Origin: Mortierella alpina
Taxonomy: Eukaryota; Mortierellomycota; Mortierellomycetes; Mortierellales; Mortierellaceae
Reading direction: 5' to 3'
Length of the DNA stretch: 64,000 bases
NCBI GenBank assembly: GCA_029449245.1
Contig: JANATF010000009.1
Coordinates: 744,001 to 808,000, forward strand
Each line of letters opens with the position of its first letter. The stretch's first letter is position 1. Under the pieces are notes generated by a model. It did no database searches. It saw nothing but the letters and a program-made list of their open reading frames with translations, and was not told the origin of the DNA. Shown here in pieces: positions 23,514 through 37,727 of the stretch. Position numbers and translations under genes: made by a program.

Positions 23514-23805
23514 GGTTAATCGTAGCTTGTTGATCTTTTGGCTGAATGCTATAGTAGATCGACTCATGTAGATGTCCATTGCCGTGGTATATAAAGGATC
23601 GACACAAAATCGCCACACATCACCATCCACGCTGCACACTATGCGAGATCCACAGCCACTGAGTTCGATTGCCACATTCATTTGGATAAGGTGGTACTGG
23701 GGTATTGTAATACACTCTCTGCACTCGTTCCAACCCTTGGTTCCGTTTAGTAAAGGTGATTGAGTTTGCTGGATATTGAACACTTGTCCCTTCCCGAACT
23801 CTCCT

Positions 23806-24645
23806 TTACTTGACCTTCACAAACTTTGCCTCAATGCTTGAGATTGCCACAGGCAACTCGCTCTAAAGGATTACGAAGAGGTGCATGTCAGTATCAAATA
23901 AAGAGCAAGGGTTGGATAAGAAGCCGCTACTTGGTTTACCTTCTCGTCGTAGTCTGCCCAGTCGCCATCAGTGAGATCAATGTCCTCAAAGGCAGTACCA
24001 GACTCAGCACCCTTCGCCTTCCATCCCTCTCTGGGCTCAAATCCTACGAGCTCCAGTCCGCGGCACTCAATCGTGACAATGGTCGCGAATTTGTCATTGT
24101 TTTCGATATTGTAGGCGGTAGGCTTGGATGCAAAGTCTACAACAGACGACGTGCGTTAGATCTAGAGATGAGTTATGGGCCCTAGTAACAGGCACATCAA
24201 GGCTCATGAAGCGCTCTTACCAGCAGAGATTTCACACTTGCAGAACTTGCACCTCATCACCAGGTTAGCCTCGCCACGTCCAGAGCCCATCTCGGCCTTG
24301 TCCTGCACAGAATACGAGCATGAAAGAAAGGGAGCAATGATTTAGACTTGAACGCCAACATCATGCGCATCCTCAAGTAAATACTGTTGAATCAAGCCAA
24401 GTCCTTACAATAGCGTTGAAGGTGATGAGGTTAGAGTCGATGTCGCGGCACTTTGTGCACTGTACTTTGAAGTGCCAAGTGTGGTCTGCATCCGCGGGGA
24501 TCAGCTCGGTGACATTCTCGAGCTCAGCTTTGATTTGAAGTGCAAGGACAGGCTGTGGAGCAAGGAGGCGGTGGGTTAAGAATAGATGTGGATGAAGAGA
24601 CCAATATGCTTTTGATCAGCACCAGCAAGGAAGGGCACCCACCAT
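23806..24645 (-). CDS. CXXC-type zinc-binding protein, UPF0587/C1orf123 (CZIB) family
   Basis: Five exons (24645..24643, 24552..24409, 24302..24221, 24136..23940, 23862..23806) give 160 residues, exactly the length of human C1orf123. The two zinc-knuckle pairs are CTKC in HFKVQCTKCRD and CKFC in VMRCKFCKC. The conserved ends IECRGLELVGFEPREGW, SGTAFEDIDL and DWADYDEK are all present. The first coding exon appears to be the ATG alone, followed at once by GTGGGT; the next exon begins PVLALQIKAELENV, matching the family's start. The biochemical role is not firmly established; the fold binds zinc. It has no long open frame on its own and is visible only after splicing. It sits 292 bases upstream of PRM1, same strand. 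Confidence 0.88.
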
Positions 24646-24749
24646 GGTTTGTTATTCAGATGAGGTGCGTTGAGACGGCTGAGATTGTGTGGATGTGAAC
24701 AAAAGTTGGTGAAAAAATACTGCTGTCACACAATGCAAATTATTACTAC

Positions 24750-26266
24750 TTAAACCATGTCCTCATCCTCCTCGCCAAAATCGAGGACATAACCACGTCC
24801 ACTCCTCTCGAACCGCTTGCCGTTTCCAATGGGGGGGATCCGAAGGGGAAGCAGGGCCGTATACCAAGGGTAATGACCCCTGGGGCCGACGTTAAAAAAG
24901 TCTTGAAGATTGCCAATAACACCAAAGTCGTACATGTTTGTGAATTTTTCACCGCGCTTCTTGCACACCTTCTTGATGTACGCGTTGTTGTACTGCTCCA
25001 GTGTTGTCTGTGCTGTCAATGTCTGGAAAAGTATTATGTATCGAAAAGCGTTAGAGAATCGCGTAAGAGCAGATGCTGTGGACGAAAAGAAGTATCACAG
25101 GTCCATACCAGGTACCAATGCCAGCAAGCCATGCCACCAACTGCGATGCCGATAGCTACTGCCAACACCTCCGAGAAGGCGACTATAGACTGATCGAGCC
25201 AGTAAGGCCATGTATTCTACAGTTTACAAAATTCCAGAATTAGATATCGTGGCCACCAGTGCCACATTTGCCGCTGCAAAAATCAGTCTGTTACCTCGGT
25301 GTCCATATCAGCCGCAAGCATGAACGGCCCTGCGCCCATAAGCACAAAGTAGACGCACGCTGTCGAAAGATACGTCAAAAACATGACAAAGTACCGATGG
25401 TTATAGAAACCAACGCAATTGTGGATCCAAGGACAGTGATGGTCGTACTTCAACACGCATCGCTTGCAAACACTGCAGTGATGTGTTCTCTCGGGCTTAG
25501 GCAGGTGGCCTACGTGCAGATCATGGCGAACATGTCGATTAGCGATGGTTTACTAATTGCGTCGCGTGCTGCTTTGATTTGTCACGTATCGTATCCCGAA
25601 AATGAAAGACGTTTAATCCTGTGTCAATCTCATGTGGACATACATCGCTTGCATGTTGGAGGTAGCTCCGTGTAAGCTAGAGTATCAGGTTAGAAAGTAT
25701 GGTTAGTAAGAATCCTGCAACCTACAGTTAATCAATAGAACAGCAGATAACCTACTCTCCATTTCTTGAAGCACGTCCTGGAACATGGCGTCACCCTATC
25801 AACCGATCCAAGAAGCGATTGTACGTCAGCCTCCTCCATAAGCATCTACGATCATGACAGGTCCATGAACGCCAATAACTCTTACTGTGCTAGCAACGCC
25901 GTCAAGAACTGCGCCCGGCGGTGTTCGCACTGCGAAATAATAGTTGCCGATAATTCCCCAGACCAGATACCAGGACAAGATCACGTTCAGGATATATGCC
26001 CAATTGCCAAAGAGACCCTCGCCTTCCTTCCATTGGTAGTGAAAGGGTAAGAAGACTGTGAAAAAGCAAAAGATGGTGGTGGACAGCAGCACGAAAGCTA
26101 TTGTAATGAGAACTGGTCCAAGCCCAGAGATGGCAGCATCAGTTAACCGCTCAACCCGTGCCGAGAGTGTATTTCGTTTGGAGTGAGGTGTTGGCTTCGT
26201 GGTGATGGGCTCCTCGTCCATTGGATCGGACGTCGCCAGCGGAGCGAATTCGATAGAGTTGGACAT
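24750..26266 (-). CDS. DHHC palmitoyltransferase
   Basis: Six exons (26266..25886, 25795..25756, 25676..25644, 25509..25295, 25216..25109, 25022..24750) give 349 residues. Two N-terminal helices (around ITIAFVLLSTTIFCFF and LNVILSWYLVWGIIG) precede the Cys-rich domain. There C149-x2-C152, KPERTHHC, CKRC and the catalytic YDHHC (DHHC at 174-177) are in order. Two more helices follow, with the TTxE motif as QTTLEQ and a C-terminal FFNVGPRGH. The enzyme transfers palmitate from its DHHC Cys to Cys of membrane proteins. Exons 2 and 3 are 40 and 33 bases, and splicing was confirmed by the unbroken Cys spacing. Which paralogue group (Pfa3, Pfa4, ZDHHC16-like) cannot be settled here. Divergent with the acetyltransferase gene. 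Confidence 0.9.
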
Positions 26267-26575
26267 TCTGTCGTTCAAGGGAACGGTGGCCGATGGAAAG
26301 TCGTGGGTTTGAGCGTGCAGGTGAACAAGCGAGACGAGTGTAGATCCTCTATGTCGTTATTCCTAATCCTTGCTGTCCACGTCCTGGTCCTGGCAACGAT
26401 CCTTTTCCTGTTCTTGAGTAATGTCTGGCGGAGGAGATGTGTTCAAGTGTGCAGGTTGGAAAAGAAGAAAGAGCGCTTTGCCCACATGCCCTGCAGGCGG
26501 ACAGTGTGACAAAAATAATATCAAAAAAAAGGGAGCGGCGACGGGCCACAGCCCACTTCACACATCTCAGTTCTC
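26267..26575. promoter_or_regulatory. Divergent promoter, DHHC gene / GNAT gene
   Basis: This 309-base gap lies between outward-facing starts. An A-rich stretch (26513-26531) lies about 50 bases before the GNAT start. No specific element is recognised. Confidence 0.35.
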
Positions 26576-27082
26576 ATGGACGCACATGCACTTCCCTCTC
26601 GCCATTCTGTCATCAAGCTGCGCAACATCACAGCCGACAACTGGGGACACATCACTCGCTTGGTCGTCAACAAAGACCAGCTTGGGCTTGTTTCGTCCAA
26701 TCTCGAGTCCCTGTGCGAGCATCAGTTCCACCTGCCTCAATCAAAGGTCTGGGCTGTTTATGCTGATCACACGCCAGTAGGATTCATACGTTTGCAGCAG
26801 GAACAAGACCAGAACGAGAATTCTCCTCGAGCCATTTACTTCTTGAAAAACTTCATGATCGACCAAGCATGCCAAGGCCTTGGGTTTGGTACGAAGGCCA
26901 TGCTGGCGCTTCGAGAGGAATTTCTCGGTCACCTTGGGCAACATACGGAGATCAGGGTATTGACGACGCTTTTTGCAGCAGTTCGTCAAGACGATTCGCC
27001 AGCTCACTTCTTTACCGCCCTGGGGTTTGAGAATAGCCCTAATGCCTCACAGCAAGAATTGGTATGGCTGTCAACCTCCTGA
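26576..27082 (+). CDS. GNAT-family N-acetyltransferase
   Basis: A single exon encodes 168 residues. The opening IKLRNITADNWGHITRLVV and ASN-like VSSNLESLCEHQF resemble the diamine/spermidine-type acetyltransferases (PaiA/SpeG-like). The acetyl-CoA-binding motif A is LKNFMIDQACQGLGFGTKAM, with the Q/R-x-x-G-x-G/A signature, and motif B ends with FFTALGFENS. It would move an acetyl group from acetyl-CoA to an amine; the substrate is inferred only from overall resemblance. Introns are absent, which with the bacterial-like family could reflect old transfer, but this is weak evidence. Confidence 0.8.
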   Translation: MDAHALPSRHSVIKLRNITADNWGHITRLVVNKDQLGLVSSNLESLCEHQFHLPQSKVWAVYADHTPVGFIRLQQEQDQNENSPRAIYFLKNFMIDQACQGLGFGTKAMLALREEFLGHLGQHTEIRVLTTLFAAVRQDDSPAHFFTALGFENSPNASQQELVWLSTS

Positions 27083-27613
27083 GTATTATTCTATAGTACG
27101 ACTAGCGCGTACGTTGGCAAGAGACAAGATTGAGGATCAATAGATCATCGAGCCCATCAAGTTCCAGCATGCACGGACTGCCGGATAGATGCATGATGCA
27201 TTGGCGCCATCAGGCTCCTCGGATGCTAAAGCGACTAACGCTCCATCCTCGAAGAAATACTAGCTTTTTAATACAGACATCTACCAAGTGTGGAGTGAGA
27301 GAGGAAGCGACGGGAAAGGTGTGGTCAAAGGCATACCGCGCCTACAGGTATTCCAGCAAAAAAAAAGGAGGACATGGGCGGTGTTGTTTTTTGGCGTCTA
27401 AATATACGAAGGACCAGATTCACGGTTGGGGGCAAAAGAGGACCACGAGGTATCTTCGATCCGAGAACACTTATTTAGAACACAGCGACTCTCTCCCCAG
27501 GACGAGCAGCGTACCGGTCAATCTGTTCAGGCTGCATGATTGCCGTGCAACAAGGCGTGGCAGGTTAGCTTCCATTGAAGATGTATTGTGTATGCAGGCG
27601 AGAGGAGTAGAAC
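27083..27613. other. Convergent 3' spacer, GNAT / CRIB genes
   Basis: These 531 bases lie between two converging stop codons. A long plus-strand open frame runs through it but has no family signature and an A-rich run (27358-27368). It is judged non-coding. Confidence 0.4.
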
Positions 27614-28368
27614 TTAATGACCTACTCCGCTGTATGAACTATCTCGGTTTTCTGGCTGGACCGGCATCGTCTTGAGCATCGGCATCGGCGAGTTCACGTC
27701 GAGTTTTAGGCAAGCAGCCACTTCTGCCATCTGGTTCTTGATCTTTTCAGGCTAATGAGCATGATAAAACGGGTGGGCGATGAGAACCACGGGTGTGAGG
27801 ACGAGGTGACGATAGCGGCAGCACCTGTAGGGACAAGATTGGGGCAAACAAGAAGGATGGTAATGAGAGACTTACGTCGATCTGGCCACTACGGACTTCA
27901 CCTGCACCAATGTGCCCAGTATGCTACAGGATGGGTATCAAAATAAAACGTTAGAACCACCCGTACTATTTGCCCCGTGGCGAGAGGTCCTTCATAGACA
28001 AAAAAAGATATACTCACTCGGAACTCGGAGGGAAGACTGATCAGATTCTTGGTAATGACTCTACGTTGTGCGCCGCCCTTTGGGTCGAGCTTGAGCAACA
28101 ACATGATCTTTGACGGTGCCTTGTTTGGCTTCGATTTCTTTGATGTTGCTAAGGGCTTTGAGGCCCTACTGTCCAGGGTGGTAAGAGTTTGCGACCGTGG
28201 CTGACTCTCTGCACCAGCTCCATTCTGACGAACGTAATATCCAGAGTGACTATTATTGCGGAACGTAGAGGATGGATCAACAGGAAGAGGAGTGTTGGGT
28301 CCAATCCCTTGCCACTTTGGGTCCTTGGACTTTTGAGTCTTGGATGGTCTTGAGAATAGGCTGCCCAT
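27614..28368 (-). CDS. Small CRIB-domain protein, probable lipidated Cdc42/Rac effector
   Basis: Three exons (28368..28018, 27923..27876, 27751..27614) give 178 residues. The N-terminus MGSLFSRP has Gly2 and Ser6, as in N-myristoylated proteins, followed by basic residues. After a disordered Ser/Pro/Lys-rich region, residues 110-123 read ISLPSEFRHTGHIG, a full CRIB motif (I-S-x-P-x(2-4)-F-x-H-x2-H-x-G) that spans the first splice. The next helix, DPEKIKNQMAEVAACL, resembles the end of animal CDC42SE (SPEC) small effectors. CRIB motifs bind GTP-loaded Cdc42 or Rac. The combination suggests a membrane-anchored Rho-GTPase adaptor without kinase domain. Myristoylation and partner are inference; the motif is seen directly. 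Confidence 0.82.
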
Positions 28369-29648
28369 GATCTTGTTTAGGAGGAGGAGTAGTTGGCGGA
28401 TGTTTGTAAAAGAAAAGCGGTGTGAGGAACGGAGTGACGGAGAGCAAAAGGTGCGAACTGTGGTGCTACGTTATGTGATGTGGTATGGTGTGGTGTCTCC
28501 TGAAGGTGATTAAAAGAACGATCCACGCTTATTATACGCTTCTAAGGAAGTAGGACAAGTGGATGAGTAGGAGATGTTAGGAAAAGTTGGCGAGACGGTG
28601 TTCGGGTCCGTTACAGCGGGCTATTGAGATATGCAAAGTGTGAAGCGGGCTTTACATGTGCTCGTGAAGGAATATATGTCTTGGTGGGGGGAAGTGAAGC
28701 AGCTGTGCGTGTGGTCGTTAATGAAGGCGAGTATTCAGGAAATGGAAGTCAAGCAAGGACGAAGGGTAAGAGGTGAGTAAAATGGAAGAAAGAGTGCGTG
28801 CACGAGAAGGTGTAAGTGAGAGGGAGAGCGAGGGAGCGCGAGAAAGGAAGTCGAATTTGAGGCCAACCAACCGACCAAATATGTGCCTGACATCGACTGA
28901 CATCGACCTCTCTACATCACTCGCATCACACACTCCCAAAAAAAGGGGGTGAATCTCTGGGCACGCTGACATGACGCTGATACTGGGCAAGTGGGGGTAC
29001 AACACTCCATGTATTCTGCTTCCCGACAACAAAACAAGACACAAAGTATAGGGGATGGTGATCAGCAGTTGCTACTCACGCTCTTCCGTTGCGATGACTA
29101 TACACTTTCAACTATGCAAGTTAACTTCAGGCCAGATGACAACGCCTTGCAAAAGAGCCTTAAGCGCGTGCGCGAACACAGCCGGCGACCTTGACTACTG
29201 CCCCACGCCTTTGTCTTGTTGTGATAGATGCGCTCAGACGCACCATCCGTGCAGCCTACCTGCGCATCCCACAGACCTCGACAGACAGTATACCAAACAA
29301 TGGCATTTTATTCGTTGCTTTACTGCCCGCGGACAGCAAGCAGCCCATTGCGACCAACACTGAATGAACGTGCTAGACCAGGGCGCACACCTCAATAGAA
29401 GGGCAAATAAATCAAGGTAAGGATGTGTGCAATGGTATATAATGCGTTGCTGTAACCACGCTACAGCGAACGGGACTGAAAAAAAGCGGCGAAGTGGAGA
29501 GGCAATGAAACTGACAAAGATGGCACATATCGCCGACAGGCCCTTCTCACGGGAAGATCAAGCGGCTGCGACAAGCCCTTCGCATGATCGCCATCAACGT
29601 AAAACAAAGAGCTCAAACCCAGTGCTGAAAGTGGCCACTACTTTGTCC
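28369..29648. other. 1.3-kb spacer without recognised gene
   Basis: This contains the promoter of the CRIB gene (right of 28368) and the 3' flank of ATG1 (left of 29649). A purine-rich stretch at about 28730-28850 is the leader-type CT tract seen from the other strand. No open frame with family content is seen. Confidence 0.45.
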
Positions 29649-32600
29649 TCAGGTCCTAGCACTGGCAATCCGACGACGTAGCAGACTCAGTCTATTGTCG
29701 ATTGAACGAATCACTAGCAAGCAGCAGATATAAGAAAGTGTTATCAAGTCGATTCAAAAGAATAATTGAGAGGAGAGGAGAGGAGGGTGCCTTACGTTTG
29801 AATAAAATCTCGCGGTCATCCTCCTCAATAGCGTCACTACGGCCATCTTCACCGGCACCATCAAGAATGGCATGAAGCATCCAGATTGATGTCTGATATG
29901 ACTTTTCACTCTCTCCAAAGCCCTCGCTGACAACCTCCTTCAGAGCCGCGGCCTTGCTCTATACGGAGCACAAGAACGCCAGAGTCGTTAGTATGACAGC
30001 TATGCTCGATTTGGAACTCTTCTCGCCACGCTAGCAATGTCCTTACCAATTCAAGTGCGCGTTCATAGATCAACTTTTCGATGATAACTCCACTTTCGTC
30101 GCGTTGGTCAATTCCTGAACGCAATTTTGCGGCCTCGGCCTTCTCAAGGCATTCATTAAATCGATCGCGGATCCATTGCACGCCACTGTTTAATCTCAGT
30201 GAGGCAGGTTTCGATTCCACACGTCTTTCCTCCCAAAAGCGTCGGGCAACATCCATTCCTGACTGGAGGAGAGCGAGAGCACGTAGGTAGAGATAGAAAG
30301 CCTCCTCTGCCAAGATACTGTCCGCGGTGGGTTCCTGATCTTCTGAAGGTGAGTAGTCCAAAGCATCCAATGGGCGAATGCCTTCCATCTTTGAGTCAGC
30401 AAACTGAGAAACGACGTACGCCTTATGGGCCGTATCTTCGATGGACTGCAACACCTTGTTCTCCTCGGGGTTGGCCTCGACTCCTCCTGTCCTGCTGGGC
30501 GTATCTCCGAATCCGATCAATGACGTGTTATTGCGCCAAGAGGGTGGTGAAGACGAGGCACCAAAAAGTCGCATCGACGCCATCGAGATGGCCTTGGCCA
30601 ACGCTGATGTGGCACCACCATCCCGTGGACTTCCAGAACGTGCGCTATTAGGCGATGATATAGGCTGAATTTGTCCTAATGACGGCCGATGCAACGGCTG
30701 AGATGACTTGGGCTCTTCAGGTACAGGACTAGCTGGAAGTGCGAATGGTGGCGTGGTTGAGAAGAAGAGCGTGTTTGCTGGAGGTGACTCTGATGAGGTA
30801 GAGTACGGAAAGGGTATAAATGGCGGCGGCGGCGTCCTGTACTGTGTCAAGGAGGTTGGAATCGGTGGTGAGAGAGCTCCAGTATGGTTAGACACGCTCT
30901 TGGGACGTGAAGTGCTGGGGGTCGGAGACGCTGCCACCTCTATTAAATGAGATACCGTTACTTCAGCTGCCGTGAAAAATGACGAGATACAAGGGAGTGT
31001 CTCTTTGGGGAATTAAAAACAAACTAGCCCTACCATCTGCGAGAACATTGAGCTCCACTGCGCGCTTCTCGACCACAACATAGTCTTTGTCAAGAAGGGC
31101 GTCATCTTCAGGGGCGCTGTAGCGGCGGGATACATCTGGAATTCCAATAAGGGTGCTACGGCGATAAGGCTGTGATGACGGTTGAGGTGTAAGCGTCCTG
31201 GCGGTAGATTCGGCGGCGACATCCATTGATTTCATGCGTCGAGCAGTGGCGCTGATTGGGACTGACGACGGTTGCGAATAATACTCATTTTGCGGCGGCT
31301 GAGGCTGGCCACCGAGACCGCTCACAAAGGTATGATGACTCTTTGGCGACGATATCGGAAGTTGCAGAGGTGGCCGGTTTTCCAGAGCGGAGGATGGCGA
31401 TGATCCTCGCAACGATCTAGGTTTCGAACGAGCAGGTGATTCCATGGGACGTTCTGTTTGATCCCGCGCTGCTGTTGAGATGCTGGACTGTTTCCTTTCA
31501 ACTCTATCACGTAGCCCTGGGTCATTATAATACCGGGAAGGATCCAGAATCGATGGTCGAGACGACTCGCTCCTGCCATAATCCTGCGTAGTAGAGCTGC
31601 TACGCGACGCTCTTGATCGACTGCGAGGTGCAATGTTAGAGACTGTTGGGTTCATGAAGAACTCTTCGAACGAGATTCTCTCCACTGGATTTCTTTTGAG
31701 CAACTGCCGAATGAGATCCTTGATGTCGTCGCTGATTAAAGCTGTGGGCTGATGGCTTGACTGCGATGGTGAAGAGCCCAAACGTTCCTCTGCACTGTGC
31801 TCTCCTGGGAAAGTGATTACATCCTGAGCTCTCTCAATCCTTTTCAATAGTTCGACGTGGTTCTGAGCTCTGAATGGCGGCTTTCCAGTGCACATCTCGT
31901 ATAGGACTGTCCCGACACTCCACAGGTCAGCCTTGGCATCATACTTTTCATAACGAAGAATCTCTGGTGCCATATACAACGGCGATCCGCAAAGCGTTTC
32001 TGCAAGGCTCAAGTGAGGCAGCGAGCGTGCAAATCCGAAATCAGCCACTTTCAGCACAGGGAGTCCATATCCGCTCCCTTCCTTGCTATCACTGGGGGGA
32101 TGAAGAAGTAGGTTCTAGTTCATAAGGTAGGATAGGGGAACACCGTCAGGGTGAGTATTACGTTGACGTTGTCGGCCCTCTATCACTCAGCAAACAAACG
32201 CTGCACTACCTGAGGCTTCAAGTCTCGATGAATGAGATTCTTGGACCGAAGAAATTCCAGAGCAGATGCTAAAATGGAATGGGTTGGTGAGATGTGAAGT
32301 TGTAACTACGCTTATTAATTGAAGGCGGCGCTTTACACCGACGACGTCGTTATCCTGCTTACCCAGCTGCTTCAGAAAGTGGCGCACCACTACCTCATGA
32401 AGCCCACCACCAGGCGGGGGAGGTAGAGAAGGGGGGCCATCCCCCTTTCTCTTGATGTACTGTGACAAATCCCCTTGTGAGCAGTACTCCATTACAAGAT
32501 GGATATGAGTTGCGGTTTCCTATATAAACAAGGCGCCAAACAATGGGCCATGTTAAGAACACAGCGGAGACCTGGTCGCAAACATAGAGCATCCAAGACC

Positions 32601-33011
32601 AGCAATGATCGTGCCAACGTAGTCACTTACCCTGCAGTCGACCAGTGCAACGATATGATCATGACGAATTCCCTTGAGGATGTTAATCTCACTCGCAAGG
32701 TTTTCAAGCAGTTTCTTGGTTAGCTTTGAGCGCAGGACCGACTTGATGGCCACAGGTTCTTTCGTCACCTATACATGGCAGGGGAGAGTGTGGGTTGGTA
32801 AGAAGGTCGTGTTCAACCAGCGACATGGGTAACATACAGCATCTAACCATTCTTGCATTCTGCAATTACGGCAGGTCACAGGTGCTGCGCCCTTACGTAC
32901 TCGATGGTAGCCCTTGTAAACGGTAGCAAAGGACCCTCGGCCAATTTCATACTCTACAATATAGTCCCCGACCTGACTTGTTTCTGGTGCGGGTTTGGCG
33001 GTGCTGGCCAT
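29649..33011 (-). CDS. ATG1: Autophagy-initiating serine/threonine kinase ATG1
   Basis: Eight exons (33011..32901, 32768..32631, 32519..32363, 32268..32210, 32114..31034, 30939..30047, 29958..29796, 29713..29649) give 888 residues, close to yeast Atg1 (897). The kinase domain (~15-290) has the Gly loop [13 protein letters not shown], the catalytic Lys in VAIKSV, HRDLKPQN and DFGFAR, and an APE motif YMAPEIL. A long disordered Ser/Pro/Arg region follows (~300-560). The C-terminal helical region (~690-888) corresponds to the MIT tandem that binds Atg13, ending [12 protein letters not shown], a typical Atg1 end. Atg1 with Atg13 and Atg17 starts autophagosome formation under TORC1 control. The short final exon was found from the family's end and an in-phase splice (AAAC|GTAAGG). 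Confidence 0.93.
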
Positions 33012-33704
33012 GGCGAGGGGGGTCAAGGCCTCCTTGGTGATGCAATATAAAGCGTGTCGGCGTGTTGATGTAAGGAGTTGTGCATGCAATAGCGGGTCTT
33101 TCGTCCCCGCCGATTATTTATTATGAGAGAGCAAGAGCGAAATAGAAGCAAATCTTTATTTCCTATGACGCTGGGAAATACATGATGTATAAACTGAAAG
33201 CACTGGCAGATGGTCAGACAAGGGCCACGCGCAGCCACGGTCCAGCTGGACGAAAAGGATGAGAAATGACCACCAGTGGAGGCTGCCGAAGCTGTATCCG
33301 TGGGATTGGTGGACGTTGAAGACCATCATAATCCTACTGGCAGAAGCGGGATGATATTTGTGGATTGGGACTCATTGGCACGTAAAATGGCAGAGGGCAA
33401 CAGAGAAGCGCAAGTGCTTCCTGTCCGCACTTGCTTTCATGGGAGGCAACTGAACTGAAATCATGCTTTTGGGCACAGCTGTTTTTAGACTCCAGTGCAA
33501 ACCTTTACTGGAATGCACATGCATAAAAGGGACTCATTCGTCTTTCTTCATCAGTTCTTTTTCCCTTCAACATCAACATCATCTCTCTCCTCCTCAAAAG
33601 CTTTCTCTCAATACCCCCTTCCTTCAACACACCCTCTCTCCTCGCCTCTGACACATCCACAGATCCCACCTCCTCGGTATACTCCAAGCAAACTTTATCT
33701 GGCC
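33012..33704. promoter_or_regulatory. Divergent promoter region, ATG1 / GFA1
   Basis: These 693 bases lie between outward-facing starts. Near GFA1, a C/T-rich leader runs from about 33545 to 33690, and CATAAAAG at about 33524 is a possible TATA-like element. No gene is seen. Confidence 0.4.
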
Positions 33705-36357
<2,653 letters not shown>

Positions 36358-36461
36358 AGTTTCTCTCGTTTTTGAAGCATCCATATTCGCCCTCGCCCTC
36401 TACGTGTGTTAGCCTCCTAGGTGTCAGCAGCTTGGTATTAAGGGAGACCTTGTGCCTGAGC

Positions 36462-36467
36462 AATAAA
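36462..36467 (+). terminator. Poly(A) signal AATAAA, GFA1
   Basis: A canonical hexamer lies about 105 bases after the GFA1 stop, just before the next gene's start at 36511. Confidence 0.55.
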
Positions 36468-36510
36468 ACATGTGCCTTTGCCTTTTTTTGACAGTCCCGA
36501 CGCTCTTTTT

Positions 36511-37727
36511 ATGTCCAGGCGCTCATGGATCGTGCAATCCTACACTTCATTAAGAGCCATCATCCACATGTCAAAGCTTTTCCATTCAGCATTCGAGCCT
36601 TGTGCAAGAAGGTGTCGTCTCACTCCAGTCCCGGATACACTTTTTCGTGCAACAACGTGGACGAAAGCGGATGGCCAGTGCAAAAGAATCAGCTTCCATA
36701 ACAACTTCAGTACCTCAACAGCGAAACAGGGAGACCGCTCTATCGGCCTCCAGTCTAGTCGGGACCATCGTGCAGGTGTGAAGCCAGGAAGGGACACAGG
36801 CAACTCGCCAACAAGATTCCTCCGAAAGGCTGTTATGGATGAAGTGGCCATCCCCGGAAAGTATCAGATATATTTCAAGCCGGACAAGCGCGCAACACGC
36901 AAAGCTGTAAGGCGCAACTTAAATTAGGCGTTGCAGCGCTATGCTCATGCGGACTACGTTGGCACCTGATGTACTGACCGTGCTATACATGATAGGAAGG
37001 AGCGGACCTTGTGGATCGCAAAAGATCTCTCAAAAAGATTGCCGCCGCGAAATGGAACAGGAGCAGCGATCGCGAGGAGAGCGGGGTAGACGACCACTCT
37101 GAACTACGGGATTTTGCAGACACTACTAGTCCGATACCACCTCAAAAGTCCCCTGGGTTCGATAATGTGGCTCGGAGAGCGTTAGAACAGGTTATGGCTC
37201 GTGAAGTCCTACCACATCCTTATTTCAACCAGGACTACTTGGATATCACTGAGGTAACCATTGTCGCGACCATTGGAGTGATTATCCGATCGTTTGCTGG
37301 ATGAATCGATTACTCAGGGCTGCAGATCCTTCCCTTTGGCATCGTAGATCAAATTGCTGCCGGACCGCAAGACCTTCCAAGTCTGGTATCGACCGAAAGC
37401 AAATGAAACTGTCTCGACGGTGCGTGTTAACCTCATGCTCTTTAAAGCGGTGCGCATGGACCCAAGAAGTAAAATACTAATCCCTTCTTTATCTCTCGAC
37501 AGGATCAAATAAGCGACGTCGTTCTCAAGCACGCGGCCGCGTTTAAGGCTATGCTGGCAAGACATGCTCGATCCTCCTCGTCCTCTAAGCTAACATTCCA
37601 CCTTGTGCGGCAAAGCGATCGGCAGGCGAACATGACGGAGATATGGAAGAAGCTAGAGGAGGAGGCTCATTTGCATGAAGACATTGAGGCAGAGGAACAT
37701 TCTACCAATGCACGCCGAATGAAATAA
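36511..37727 (+). CDS. Mitochondrial ribosome-binding factor A (RbfA-like)
   Basis: Four exons (36511..36906, 36996..37253, 37348..37419, 37503..37727) give 316 residues. The first ~60 residues are Arg/Ser rich with few acids, a likely mitochondrial presequence. The RbfA fold is recognised at YLDITEIKLLPDRKTFQVWY, the equivalent of bacterial ITxVxLSPDLRxAxVYxS, which exists only after splicing out 37254..37347. A helix then leads into SSSKLTFHLVRQSD, equivalent to the conserved P-x-L-x-F strand. RbfA binds the small ribosomal subunit and helps 16S/12S rRNA maturation. The acceptor TCGTAG|ATC was chosen because two earlier AGs put stops in frame. The poly(A) hexamer AATAAA overlaps the stop codon. 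An alternative is an unrelated mitochondrial protein, but the motif match is good. Confidence 0.75.

Noticed and set aside
23514-23783. Upstream extension of PRM1
   Set aside because: In frame but unlike Prm1 N-termini, which lead almost directly into the first helix; kept only as a low-interest note.
27130-27675. 181-codon plus-strand frame between the GNAT and CRIB genes
   Set aside because: Overlaps the supported last exon of the CRIB gene on the other strand and lacks any motif.
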